DNA of 39,192 bases, taken from NCBI GenBank assembly GCA_039029535.1, contig JBCCFW010000053.1:1-39192 (forward strand), written 5' to 3'. Shown piece after piece: positions 10,501 to 17,598 of the stretch (its first letter is position 1; the number at the start of each line of letters is the position of its first letter). The notes below the pieces were generated by a model, which did no database searches, was not told the DNA's origin, and saw only the letters and a program-made list of their open reading frames with translations. The position numbers and the translations under genes were made by a program. The stretch is from JBCCFW01 sp039029535 (GTDB lineage: Bacteria > Acidobacteriota > JBCCFW01).

Positions 10501-10864
10501 CGCCGAGGATCTCCAGGCTCAGTCGACTACCAACGGCGGGGTCTCCGTCTGGAACGCTGCTGTCGGTCATGACCTCGTAGCACGCGCGATACCACTTGTT
10601 CGGCTGCAAGCCGGCCCAATATGCCTCGGCGGTGACCGTTGCCTCCACGTCGTGCAGGTGGTCGTCCTGCCTCCAGATACGTCCGTTGAGGGGATCCTTG
10701 ATGATCTGAGTGAACTCGGGCGTGCCTGGAGGGCCCGACATCTGCTCCCCGAGATCCCCGTTGCCGGGAACGCCCCCGATGGAGTCGGCGCAGTCGTGGC
10801 CGCTGGCCGTCACGGACCAGAGTGACAAGAAGACGAGGCTCAGCCATGAACGACGAGACAACAT
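4529..10864 (-). CDS. Exported RHS/YD-repeat protein with C-terminal toxin-like tip
   Basis: A 2111-residue protein. The start is the ATG at 10864: it has GGAGGG five bases upstream and opens a Sec signal peptide (MLSRRSWLSLVFLSLWSVTASG). An N-terminal segment of about 230 residues contains a Cys cluster (CSCTDSD) and a Pro-rich stretch. A long array of YD repeats follows (many YDxxGNLxx, YDGLGRI, YEYDPTGNL units), which in this family folds into a closed beta-cocoon around the C-terminus. The core ends near base 5370 with the conserved pattern RNRFFDPSAGEF through YKDPYG. The last ~282 residues have a hydrophobic helical segment and end with DDIPPIEVNPGHHGVPI. This tip matches no toxin I know. 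It is less GC-rich than the core. Sec export, not type VI secretion, is implied. Confidence 0.9.
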   Translation of the reverse strand: MLSRRSWLSLVFLSLWSVTASGHDCADSIGGVPGNGDLGEQMSGPPGTPEFTQIIKDPLNGRIWRQDDHLHDVEATVTAEAYWAGLQPNKWYRACYEVMTDSSVPDGDPAVGSRLSLEILGGCDVVSVTQGSTLPYGAYASCEVQADEAGKVHGELIATGQGGYLNHPYVSFVRFLPISGPGGVPEPEPVPGAPPNGCSCTDSDVFGDDPERSPNPTDPCDRREAPQASATHGNNTILLHSGQEDRQETDLFIRGIEAPLDIRINRRHLTGDDRDDSPFGPAWAFNYQQALEDAPGSTAGAVLHHHGFGRRGVFYQTDPDMFVGQGGRSEVIRYEAIDANTGTFFMRRADGFELVFFAEILEDGRRHGLLTEARTAADNYISFTYDSAPIPQERRLISIDDSYGRAITLHYENPDFPELITRIVDFGGRDVRYTYNSDRQLTQVQLPEVVTPPEQPDLTGVDRPTLRYTYFDGELTQLRNALTSITYPNQLQSDAPAGSFGVPRLQWTYYTEPDPPGTGTDILAGMVATHAVGNDGSAPFENLPENLRAGGTFSYDCWGFADGKVTTDITDRNGRHQRHVWARSGQLLEEHLRGDDGSPTTHRLNAFDDDGNLLYHNSFGIVQTQSHLASASHHVGQLPQTLTVSRDGIDLVTTIVREPVFGHPFRVTSPRGNEPGANAADFTTTYFLDYMEDPEAAVIHFAPLLGLSQTTLRDQMIAAGIPVTEGATDRNGDGRTDQQAGRLLGITRPASGSHPSGATEDTHELLVYNDFGQLIRRVDREHNVTELSYHPANDPDGDGIVDSARVGSEGGFLASITVDSTSDSRRNNSTNPFPVIAKTELFYQAHDGAPSNPYGNPTRVVDADGIEQAFWNDSLQRARRTRLRSALTPSQVQESQYTYDANGNLTRIWVPNSGVAFGPDGTHDHQPLLVEHEYDILDQLRKTTDSAERFYEYDPTGNLREQSVLDFGHLYGKPTQTWSNFDGLGRPGLHVVAAPNGFMPPAEWETHRTYEWSSDQVVIRHSKPGRAATSETVLEFDIHGSVKTSTRQDGRPGWPTWIDPVQEWVRDANGNVTTSLVRDGLSIIRQADFTYDNWDRLTSRADSVLSSAPDGDVFDGVSDGRISQSWQYLDTGLVDSWSGPNGEQETYEHDGRGLRIRGQDAQGNLALIKYTPSGLLDRITRYHPAVFPAPARNFITDYVHDPLGQVSQIIEPNGQTTTLERDLRGRVFRRTDHLGNQTEYWRKEQGEWLYTHQYLSADGTHASRWNRDSNQGGGDGVITKVLWRNDAVSINWDDDENTTAAWLDHHGRPYRVRYPEGDEVWLPTEHDAEGRITKRRLRGGTTLTYARDDKHREVTVSNSMGHPDVYLHHAPLGIPDIIRTLEGSTVLTEVKRELDGLGRVRSEYSYLKSLAPEGRESRFDFEGLNLLTRTTYPSGDRAIRRQYGNTAQLESIWDSLTSPEQLIASYTNQGPRTVDVLFGNGTSTDPAGGGVVSDSNDRLRELRWKASDGTVLAHYLQFYDGTNAVTQQAALQLGRQHDFTLDSVNRVVTLSSTVPEANATVSWSGLDKMLSFIENGIDRMPEAEVTQYTELESLDRDYHPDASLESDGAHHFEVDHHGRPVRIEDLAGNPVAELTYDGLGRIAHSVEHGATVAETRHTRFYYQGWQVLEEWDWNLESTAGRGLRHQHVTGRSIDDHVQIRLAGHSGTSGLDEDYYYHLDPLGSVGAISDAGGSLVELYDYSLFGRSRILSPSLVERTESAIGNPYTFQGRRLLRTGAAGQLDLLYFRNRFFDPSAGEFIKVDPLGVWAHGQGNGYSAFAGHPWLYKDPYGTNPLAQFWTFLGIHRLGSGIADHFLEEWAVSLFGPEVRDTSLHDIDKREFRESMRIQPGDDPRMEIARRTGNDAAARAIAEQHAAFDSVGAAASECMDMSSDAGLIAAGLVTPASGTALYVYTTPASELRSDVLALNLAGDVADVAGIGGSLGVVTDGSRAARSTRRVCCDRDGGGEPDLYRITEGVRRAYARHLRGEESAVVKVFDADSGLLIETIEVPIDSLRSPKSVIEMDDTPAIDRWFKIWRGLEDGDDIPPIEVNPGHHGVPIRDIEFGHSSGAP

Positions 10865-10989
10865 CGTTCCCTCCATGCACCCATGGCGGGTGCCTAAGCA
10901 GGGCGATCCTCCAAGAACCGTCGCCCGGCCCTCCAAACATGGCGCCAGAGAGGCTGCTTGTCGAGCCGTCGAGGCAGAAACTCGGATTC

Positions 10990-11009
10990 GTGTTCGGCCG
11001 ACCGAACAC
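10990..11009. repeat. Perfect inverted repeat upstream of the RHS gene
   Basis: The arms GTGTTCGG and CCGAACAC pair perfectly around a CCGA loop, about 125 bases upstream of the RHS start. It could be an operator or a structured leader in the RHS message. There is no further evidence. Confidence 0.35.
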
Positions 11010-11040
11010 CAAGAACGGGTCAGGAGCTCAACGAAGAAGC

Positions 11041-11070
11041 GCCGCCGGCTCCTTCTCCGGAGCCGACGGC
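11041..11070 (-). terminator. Rho-independent-type terminator of TSP3 lipoprotein 2
   Basis: A 12-bp stem (arms 11041-11052 and 11059-11070, one mismatched or wobble position) closes a six-base loop. In the minus direction it is followed by a T-rich stretch (GCTTCTTCGTT). It lies 24 bases past the stop of the TSP3 gene, so it very likely ends that transcript and insulates the RHS promoter. Confidence 0.7.
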
Positions 11071-11093
11071 GCGCCTGCTTGCACTAGTTGAAT

Positions 11094-13574
11094 CTACAGC
11101 GGGTCGATGCTCCCGATCTCGAAGCGGGCTGCGTTGTCCGGGTTCGGGATGTTCTGGACGAACGTGAAGTCGCCAGCCGTCGGGACGGTCGCGGTCTCGA
11201 GCATGAAGTCGAGGATGTAGACGGGCTCCGCGGTTCCGGGCAGGGTGCGCGGCATGCCGTCTCCGAAGAGCATGGCCGCCGTGAACTGGCCGTCCACCGT
11301 GCCGTTCGGAGTGCTGAGACCACCGGTGAAGAAGCTTCCGGGTGAGAGCTCACCGTTGACGTACTCGAGCAGGCCCGCGTCGAAGCTCACCTGGAACTGG
11401 AAGCCTGCGAGCTCGGCGGCACCGTTGGGGACCAGGTTGAAGGTCACCCGGATCATTCCGCCGGCCATCTCACACGCATCCCCCGTCCCGTCCATGTCGG
11501 TGTCGGTCTGATCCGCGTTCGCGACGTCCGGGCAGTTGTCGACGTCGTCGAAGACCAGGTCGCCGTCCGGGTCGTCACAGGCGTCGCCCGTGCCGTTGGA
11601 GTTGCGGTCGGCCTGGCCGGGGTTGGCCGTGTTCGGGCAGTTGTCGATGAGGTCCGCGACGCCGTCGGAGTCGATGTCGCAGGCATCGCCGACGCCGTCG
11701 GAGTTGAAGTCTTCCTGACCGGGGTTCGCGTCGGCGGGGCAGTTGTCGCAGGCGTTACCGATGCCGTCGACGTCACTGTCCGTCTGGTCGGCGTTGTCGA
11801 CCAAGTCGCAGTTGTCACAGGCATCGCCGAGAGCGTCCATGTCCGAGTTGGCCTGGTCCGCGTTGCTGACGCTGAGGCAGTTGTCGCAGACGTTGCCGAC
11901 GCCGTCCATGTCGTCGTCGGTCTGACCCGGGTTCATGACGTTGGGACAGTTGTCCATCGTGTCCGGAACACCGTCCATGTCGGTGTCCGGGTCGGAGGCA
12001 TCGCACGCGTCGCCGATGCCGTCCATGTCGGTGTCTTCCTGGCCCGGGTTCGAGTCGTCCGGACAGTTGTCCGTCGCGTCCAGGACACCGTCGAGGTCGG
12101 AGTCGTCGCAGACGTCGCCCATGCCGTCCGAGTTGCGGTCGGCCTGGTCCTGGTTGTCGACGAAGTCGCAGTTGTCACACGCGTTGCCCAGCGTGTCGCC
12201 GTCACCGTTGGCTTGGCTGGCGTTGGAGACCGCCGGACAGTTGTCACAGACGTCGCCGACGCCGTCGAAGTCGTTGTCCGCCTGGGAGGCGTTCGACTGC
12301 ATGGGGCAGTTGTCCATGGAGTCGAGGACGCCATCCATGTCGGTGTCGATGGCCTCACAGGCGTCACCGACGCCATTCGAGTTCGTGTCGGCCTGGTCCG
12401 GGTTGGACGTGTCCGGGCAGTTGTCGTTCGCGTCGACGACACCGTCACCGTCCTCGTCGTCGCAGATGTCGCCCCGACCGTCCGAGTTGCGGTCGGCCTG
12501 GTCCTCGTTGGTCTCGAGCGGGCAGTTGTCGCAGATGTTGCCGAAGCTGTCCGCGTCCTGGTTGAGCTGACCCGCGTTGCCGATGTTCGGACAGTTGTCG
12601 CAGTCGTCACCGACGCCATCGAGGTCGGTGTCGGCCGGACCCGCCGTCGCGTCGTCCGGGCAGACGTCGACCGCGTCGACCTGACCGTCGCCGTCCTGGT
12701 CGTCGCAGACGTCGCCCTCGCCGTCGCTGTTGCGATCGGCCTGGTCCGCGTTGGCGTTGTCGGGGCAGTTGTCGTTGGCGTCGACCACGCCGTCGCCGTC
12801 GCCGTCGTCACAGGCGTCGCCCATGCCGTCGGAGTTGCGGTCGGCCTGGTCCGCGTTGGCCACCAGCGGGCAGTTGTCGGCCGCGTCTGGCACGCCGTCG
12901 CCGTCACCGTCGGCTCCCATGGTCTCGCAGGCGTCGCCCATGCCGTCCATGTCGCTGTCGGCCTGGTCCGGGTTGCTGACCGTCGGGCAGTTGTCGCAGG
13001 CGTTGCCGACGAGGTCGACGTCGCTGTCGGTCTGTGAGCCGTTGGCGACGGCTGGACAGTTGTCACAGACGTCACCGCGACCATCGCCGTCCGCGTCGGC
13101 CTGGTTCGCGTTCGCGTTGGCCGGGCAGTTGTCGCAAGCGTCGCCGTCGCCGTCGACGTCGGCGTCTTCCTGACCCGCGTTCACCACCAGCGGGCAGTTG
13201 TCCATGTTGTTCGGGACGCCGTCCATGTCCGTGTCGACCGTGCCGCCGATGCCGTCACAGGCATCGCCCAGGCCGTCGAGGTCGGCGTCGAGCTGGTCGG
13301 TGTTGGGCGCGCACGGGCAGTTGTCGAGGAAGTCCTGGACGAAGTCCCCGTCCGCGTCCCCCACGTCACAGAGGTCGCCCACGCCGTCACGGTCGCAGTC
13401 GCTCTGGTTCGTGTTGAAGTCGAACGGACAGTTGTCCACCGCGCTCGCGATGCCGTCACCGTCCGGATCGACCGGGGAGACGATGCCGAAGGACTCGTTG
13501 CTGTCACCACAGCCCAGCGAGAAGACGGCGAGAGGGAGGACGATGAGGGTGGGGACGAGGAGGCGACGAAGCAT
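11094..13574 (-). CDS. Thrombospondin type 3 repeat lipoprotein 2
   Basis: An 826-residue protein with a signal peptide and lipobox (FSLGC), then about 22 TSP3 units filling roughly residues 35-690. A C-terminal domain of about 125 residues carries the cohesin-like pattern GFQFQVSFD followed by VYILDFML. The Asp-rich units (DxDxDGxGDxCDNCP, often with NADQADRNSDG) should bind many Ca2+ ions and make a long rigid rod. Start ATG 13574 has GGAGA nine bases upstream. The coding DNA is itself a degenerate tandem array, so unit number could change by recombination between units. It shares architecture with the genes at 839, 16475 and 17599. Partner and exact role are unknown; a cell-surface stalk or adhesive protein is inferred. 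Confidence 0.88.
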   Translation of the reverse strand: MLRRLLVPTLIVLPLAVFSLGCGDSNESFGIVSPVDPDGDGIASAVDNCPFDFNTNQSDCDRDGVGDLCDVGDADGDFVQDFLDNCPCAPNTDQLDADLDGLGDACDGIGGTVDTDMDGVPNNMDNCPLVVNAGQEDADVDGDGDACDNCPANANANQADADGDGRGDVCDNCPAVANGSQTDSDVDLVGNACDNCPTVSNPDQADSDMDGMGDACETMGADGDGDGVPDAADNCPLVANADQADRNSDGMGDACDDGDGDGVVDANDNCPDNANADQADRNSDGEGDVCDDQDGDGQVDAVDVCPDDATAGPADTDLDGVGDDCDNCPNIGNAGQLNQDADSFGNICDNCPLETNEDQADRNSDGRGDICDDEDGDGVVDANDNCPDTSNPDQADTNSNGVGDACEAIDTDMDGVLDSMDNCPMQSNASQADNDFDGVGDVCDNCPAVSNASQANGDGDTLGNACDNCDFVDNQDQADRNSDGMGDVCDDSDLDGVLDATDNCPDDSNPGQEDTDMDGIGDACDASDPDTDMDGVPDTMDNCPNVMNPGQTDDDMDGVGNVCDNCLSVSNADQANSDMDALGDACDNCDLVDNADQTDSDVDGIGNACDNCPADANPGQEDFNSDGVGDACDIDSDGVADLIDNCPNTANPGQADRNSNGTGDACDDPDGDLVFDDVDNCPDVANADQTDTDMDGTGDACEMAGGMIRVTFNLVPNGAAELAGFQFQVSFDAGLLEYVNGELSPGSFFTGGLSTPNGTVDGQFTAAMLFGDGMPRTLPGTAEPVYILDFMLETATVPTAGDFTFVQNIPNPDNAARFEIGSIDPL

Positions 13575-13689
13575 CGCGCGGATCTCCAGGACCTCGGTCG
13601 CCGGCTTGCTCCGGCTCCGGGCCGTCCCATCTTACCCCGATCCGGCGGAAATGCATGAGGACTTGGGGGCTTGGGGCGGCTCCCGACCT

Positions 13690-14991
13690 CTAGCCTTCGG
13701 GTGTTGCAGGACCCTCGAAGACCTCGTCGGTCACCACGTCGAAGGGCTGGTGATCGTCGTAGTAGTGGGTCGTCCTCTCGCGGTCCCGATCCAGCAAGAC
13801 GCGGCTGTCGAACTCGAAGACGTCGAGCGACGGGAGCCACACGCGATCGTTGACGAGACGTTGCTCGAACAAGATTCGAGCAGACCGTAAGCTCACGAGC
13901 CCTGCGCCCCAGCGGATGGGCGCGACGGTCTTCCCGCTGGTCCTGAGGACCTGATACTCCGCAGCATCGATGAGAATGCTGCCCTCCATCGCCGTGACGA
14001 CCCGCTCGACCGGGTTGACCGGATCGAAGTTCCGCGGAGGCTGGAAGCCCACCACGTGGACCGGTCGCCCCTCGAGCTCGCAGCTCCCCAGGTGCTCGTA
14101 CTCGGTGAGGCTGAGCAGCTCGAAGAGGCTGTAGTCCGATGCCTGCTCACGGGCCTTGCGACTCTGCTTGCCCACCGCCGTTCCGCCACCCCGCTTGCGG
14201 CTGCCGTCGGGACTCGGCCGGACCGAGCGACGGGGGTCCTCGAGGTCGCACGAAGGGAGCGGGTCGGGGTCGACGGTCGCGGGAGGCTCGGGCGGTGGCG
14301 CCGGCCCGAAGGCGAGCTGTTCGCTCGGCGTGGCCTTGGCGGGGGAATCGGGCGACGAGGGTGCCGTGAGCCGATCGGTCGTCGGCGTGGCGGGTGGCGT
14401 CGTCGTACGGGCGACCGCCGACTCCGTGGATGGCCTCGCGGGAGGCGGCGTGGACCTGGCCGGGGTGGGGTCCGAGGGAGTCGCGGCGCGAGTCGGCGTC
14501 GAACGTGCCTGTTGGCGGGCCGGTGTCGTCGGGGGCTGACGACTCGCCTTGGAGCGGGCCGCCGCGCGCTTCCGCTTCTTCTCGAGCTCGGCCTGGTGCT
14601 TGCGTCGAATCTTCTCCCAACGCTTGCGGATGGCCTCGTTGCGCTTGCGCTGCTTCTTGACGAGCTTGGGCGGCGGGTCGTCACCGTCGACCGACAGCAG
14701 GTGCCGGATGGTTCCGTCACGCGACGGGAAGACACGGTGCACCTTGGTCTGTTGATGCTTGACCGAGCCGTCGTCGGTGAAGATCTCGCGCTTGGTCGAC
14801 TGGCGATACGAGTACTTCAAGGCCAGTCGGGCGTTGAGCGACGCCTGCGTGCGCGCCAGCGACATGAGCTGGTCGATGTCGATCGGTCGGTCCAGCGAGA
14901 CCGGCTGCCGAAGACGCGACGCCGACTTCGCTTGGGTGAGCGAGCTCGACGCGACCAGCGCGAGGAGCATCGCGAAGAGCCATCGCGGCAC
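13690..14991 (-). CDS. Secreted LolA-like protein with a long Pro/Thr/Ala-rich linker
   Basis: A 433-residue protein. I chose the GTG at 14991 because GGAG lies eight bases upstream and it leads straight into a signal peptide (WLFAMLLALVASSSLTQA); a GTG at 15012 overlapping ddl is the alternative. After the signal come a beta-rich segment (YSYRQSTKREIFTDDGSVKH type), a highly basic helical stretch (about residues 110-155, KKQRKRNE and similar), and a low-complexity Pro/Thr/Ser/Ala region. The C-terminal ~150 residues contain ILFEQRLVNDRVWLPS and YYDDHQPFDV. The beginning and end resemble the LolA/LppX-like outer-membrane lipoprotein-sorting fold found in many Acidobacteria-type proteins. The stop of ddl lies four bases upstream, so the two are co-transcribed. 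The function is not established. Confidence 0.7.
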   Translation of the reverse strand: MPRWLFAMLLALVASSSLTQAKSASRLRQPVSLDRPIDIDQLMSLARTQASLNARLALKYSYRQSTKREIFTDDGSVKHQQTKVHRVFPSRDGTIRHLLSVDGDDPPPKLVKKQRKRNEAIRKRWEKIRRKHQAELEKKRKRAAARSKASRQPPTTPARQQARSTPTRAATPSDPTPARSTPPPARPSTESAVARTTTPPATPTTDRLTAPSSPDSPAKATPSEQLAFGPAPPPEPPATVDPDPLPSCDLEDPRRSVRPSPDGSRKRGGGTAVGKQSRKAREQASDYSLFELLSLTEYEHLGSCELEGRPVHVVGFQPPRNFDPVNPVERVVTAMEGSILIDAAEYQVLRTSGKTVAPIRWGAGLVSLRSARILFEQRLVNDRVWLPSLDVFEFDSRVLLDRDRERTTHYYDDHQPFDVVTDEVFEGPATPEG

Positions 14992-14995
14992 CGGG

Positions 14996-16069
14996 TCAGC
15001 TCCGACCGGCACGCAGCAGCGCGGAGTCGATGAGACGCTGCACGAGCTGGGAGAAGCTCAGACCCGCGGCCTCGGCTCCCTGCGGCAGGAGGCTGGTCGC
15101 CGTCATCCCGGGGATGGTGTTGGTCTCGAGCACGATGAGCCGATCACCGTCGGGGCCGCCGAGCATGAAGTCGGTGCGCGAGACACCTTCGCATCCGAGC
15201 AGCTCGTGGGCCTGCACGGCGAGCTGCTGGACACGTTCGGTCAGCTCGGCGTCGATGGGAGCCGGCGTGATCTCCTCGCAGCCTCCCGGCGTGTACTTCG
15301 CCTCGAAGTCGAACCACTGACCGTCGTGCGCGCGGATCTCCGTGGGCGGTAGGGCCTGGCTGGGCTCGCGCCCCCCACCGAGCACGGCGCAGGTCAGCTC
15401 GCGACCGAGCACGGCTTCTTCGACGAGCGCCCGTCGATCTTCAGCGAGGGCGGCCTTCAAGGCGGCGTCGACCTCACTGGCCTCGCGCACGAGCAGGGTC
15501 GCCACCGACGAGCCGCCGATGACCGGCTTGACCACGCAGGGCAGGCCGAGCTCGTCGGCCAGTCGCGCCGGGAGCTCGGGATCGGACTCGAGCTGCTCCC
15601 GGGTGACGACGGCGTCGCGGGCGACCGGCAGGCCGCTGCTGCGATAGAGCGCCTTGGCCTGAACCTTGTCCATGGCCAGGGCTGACGCGAGCACGTCGGA
15701 GCCGGTGAAGGGCAGGCCCTCCAACCGGAGCAGTGACTGCACGAGACCGTCCTCGCCATGGGCTCCGTGGAGAGCGAGGACGACCACGTCGGTGCCGGCG
15801 TCTCGGAGCGCGGTGAGACCCGCTGCCGCGTGAGCGGGCCAGCCACCGGTGGGTTGGCTGGTTCGTCCCGTGGGCGGGCGGCCGAGGTCGGGGGCCTCGG
15901 GGCGGACGTCGGGTTGCCAGCGACCATCGGTGGTGATCGGGCAGGGGATCGCGCGATGGCCGAGCTCTTCGACGGCTCGCAGGACGGCGAGACCGCTCGC
16001 CAGGGAGACGTCGTGCTCGGAGCTGGTGCCGCCCATCAAGACGGCCACCGTCAGCTTCTTGTCGCTCAT
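14996..16069 (-). CDS. ddl: D-alanine--D-alanine ligase
   Basis: A 357-residue cytosolic ATP-grasp ligase that joins two D-alanines for the peptidoglycan pentapeptide, at the cost of ATP. Visible family signatures: MGGTSSEHDVSLASG at the N-terminus, LHGAHGEDG (the usual HGxxGEDG), CVVKPVIGGSSV of the ATP-grasp lysine strand, and the C-terminal metal/substrate block ETNTIPGMTATSLLP. Length is slightly above the usual 300-350 because of an insertion near residues 55-75. The start is the ATG at 16069, with GAGGGA at the right distance; upstream in-frame codons lack a ribosome site. The LolA-like secreted protein follows after four bases, so both probably share one transcript. No other cell-wall gene lies nearby, so it stands outside the usual mur/fts cluster. 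Confidence 0.96.
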   Translation of the reverse strand: MSDKKLTVAVLMGGTSSEHDVSLASGLAVLRAVEELGHRAIPCPITTDGRWQPDVRPEAPDLGRPPTGRTSQPTGGWPAHAAAGLTALRDAGTDVVVLALHGAHGEDGLVQSLLRLEGLPFTGSDVLASALAMDKVQAKALYRSSGLPVARDAVVTREQLESDPELPARLADELGLPCVVKPVIGGSSVATLLVREASEVDAALKAALAEDRRALVEEAVLGRELTCAVLGGGREPSQALPPTEIRAHDGQWFDFEAKYTPGGCEEITPAPIDAELTERVQQLAVQAHELLGCEGVSRTDFMLGGPDGDRLIVLETNTIPGMTATSLLPQGAEAAGLSFSQLVQRLIDSALLRAGRS

Positions 16070-16193
16070 GGGAGTCCCTCGCGCTCCGCTCTCGAGCGAA
16101 GCGCCAAGTGGGGACCGGGGCGTGCCAATCCTACGCACCCACGCGGCGAGCGACCAACTTCAATGAGCGGCGATCGACGAGCGGCGGGCCAGG

Positions 16194-16474
16194 TCAACGG
16201 CGAACGGCGAAGCCCTCGGGGTGGCCCGGCTCTCCGGGCTCCACCACCACCTCGGTGACCGAGGCCGCCGGGGGGCCGCCCTTCTCCATCCAGTGGAGCA
16301 GGCGGGAGACGGCGACCGAGTCACCCTCGACGTGGGCTTCGACCCGCCCATCGAGGAGGTTGCGAACCCAGCCGCACAGGCCGAGGCGGTCGGCCTGCTC
16401 CTTGGTGGACTGCCGGAAGAACACCCCCTGCACGCGTCCCGTCACCAGGACGTGGACGGCGCGCTGGGGACGCA

Positions 16475-16475
<1 letters not shown>
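16194..16475 (-). CDS. acyP: Acylphosphatase
   Basis: A 93-residue cytosolic enzyme that hydrolyses acyl phosphates such as carbamoyl or acetyl phosphate. It has the two family signatures: GRVQGVFFRQST with the phosphate-binding Arg, and GWVRNLLDGRVEAHVEG with the catalytic Asn. Length is typical. The start is the ATG at 16475, which overlaps the stop of the upstream TSP3 lipoprotein gene as TGATG, so translation is probably coupled to it. That neighbour makes no metabolic sense for an acylphosphatase and looks like a chance operon. Confidence 0.94.
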
Positions 16476-17476
<1,001 letters not shown>

Positions 17477-17598
17477 GGTCTCTCTCCCTGGGAACCGGAG
17501 GTCCGAGGTGGTCATCATGCCACGAGGGGTCACGAGAACGGCCCCCCAAGCCGGATCTCGTGCCCCGGCAGGAGGGCGGGCAGGGTGATTTCTCTGAA

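Noticed and set aside
11094..13574. Regular short repeats suggestive of a CRISPR array or satellite
   Set aside because: The period is the TSP3 protein repeat; the units are degenerate, in frame, and lack unique spacers.
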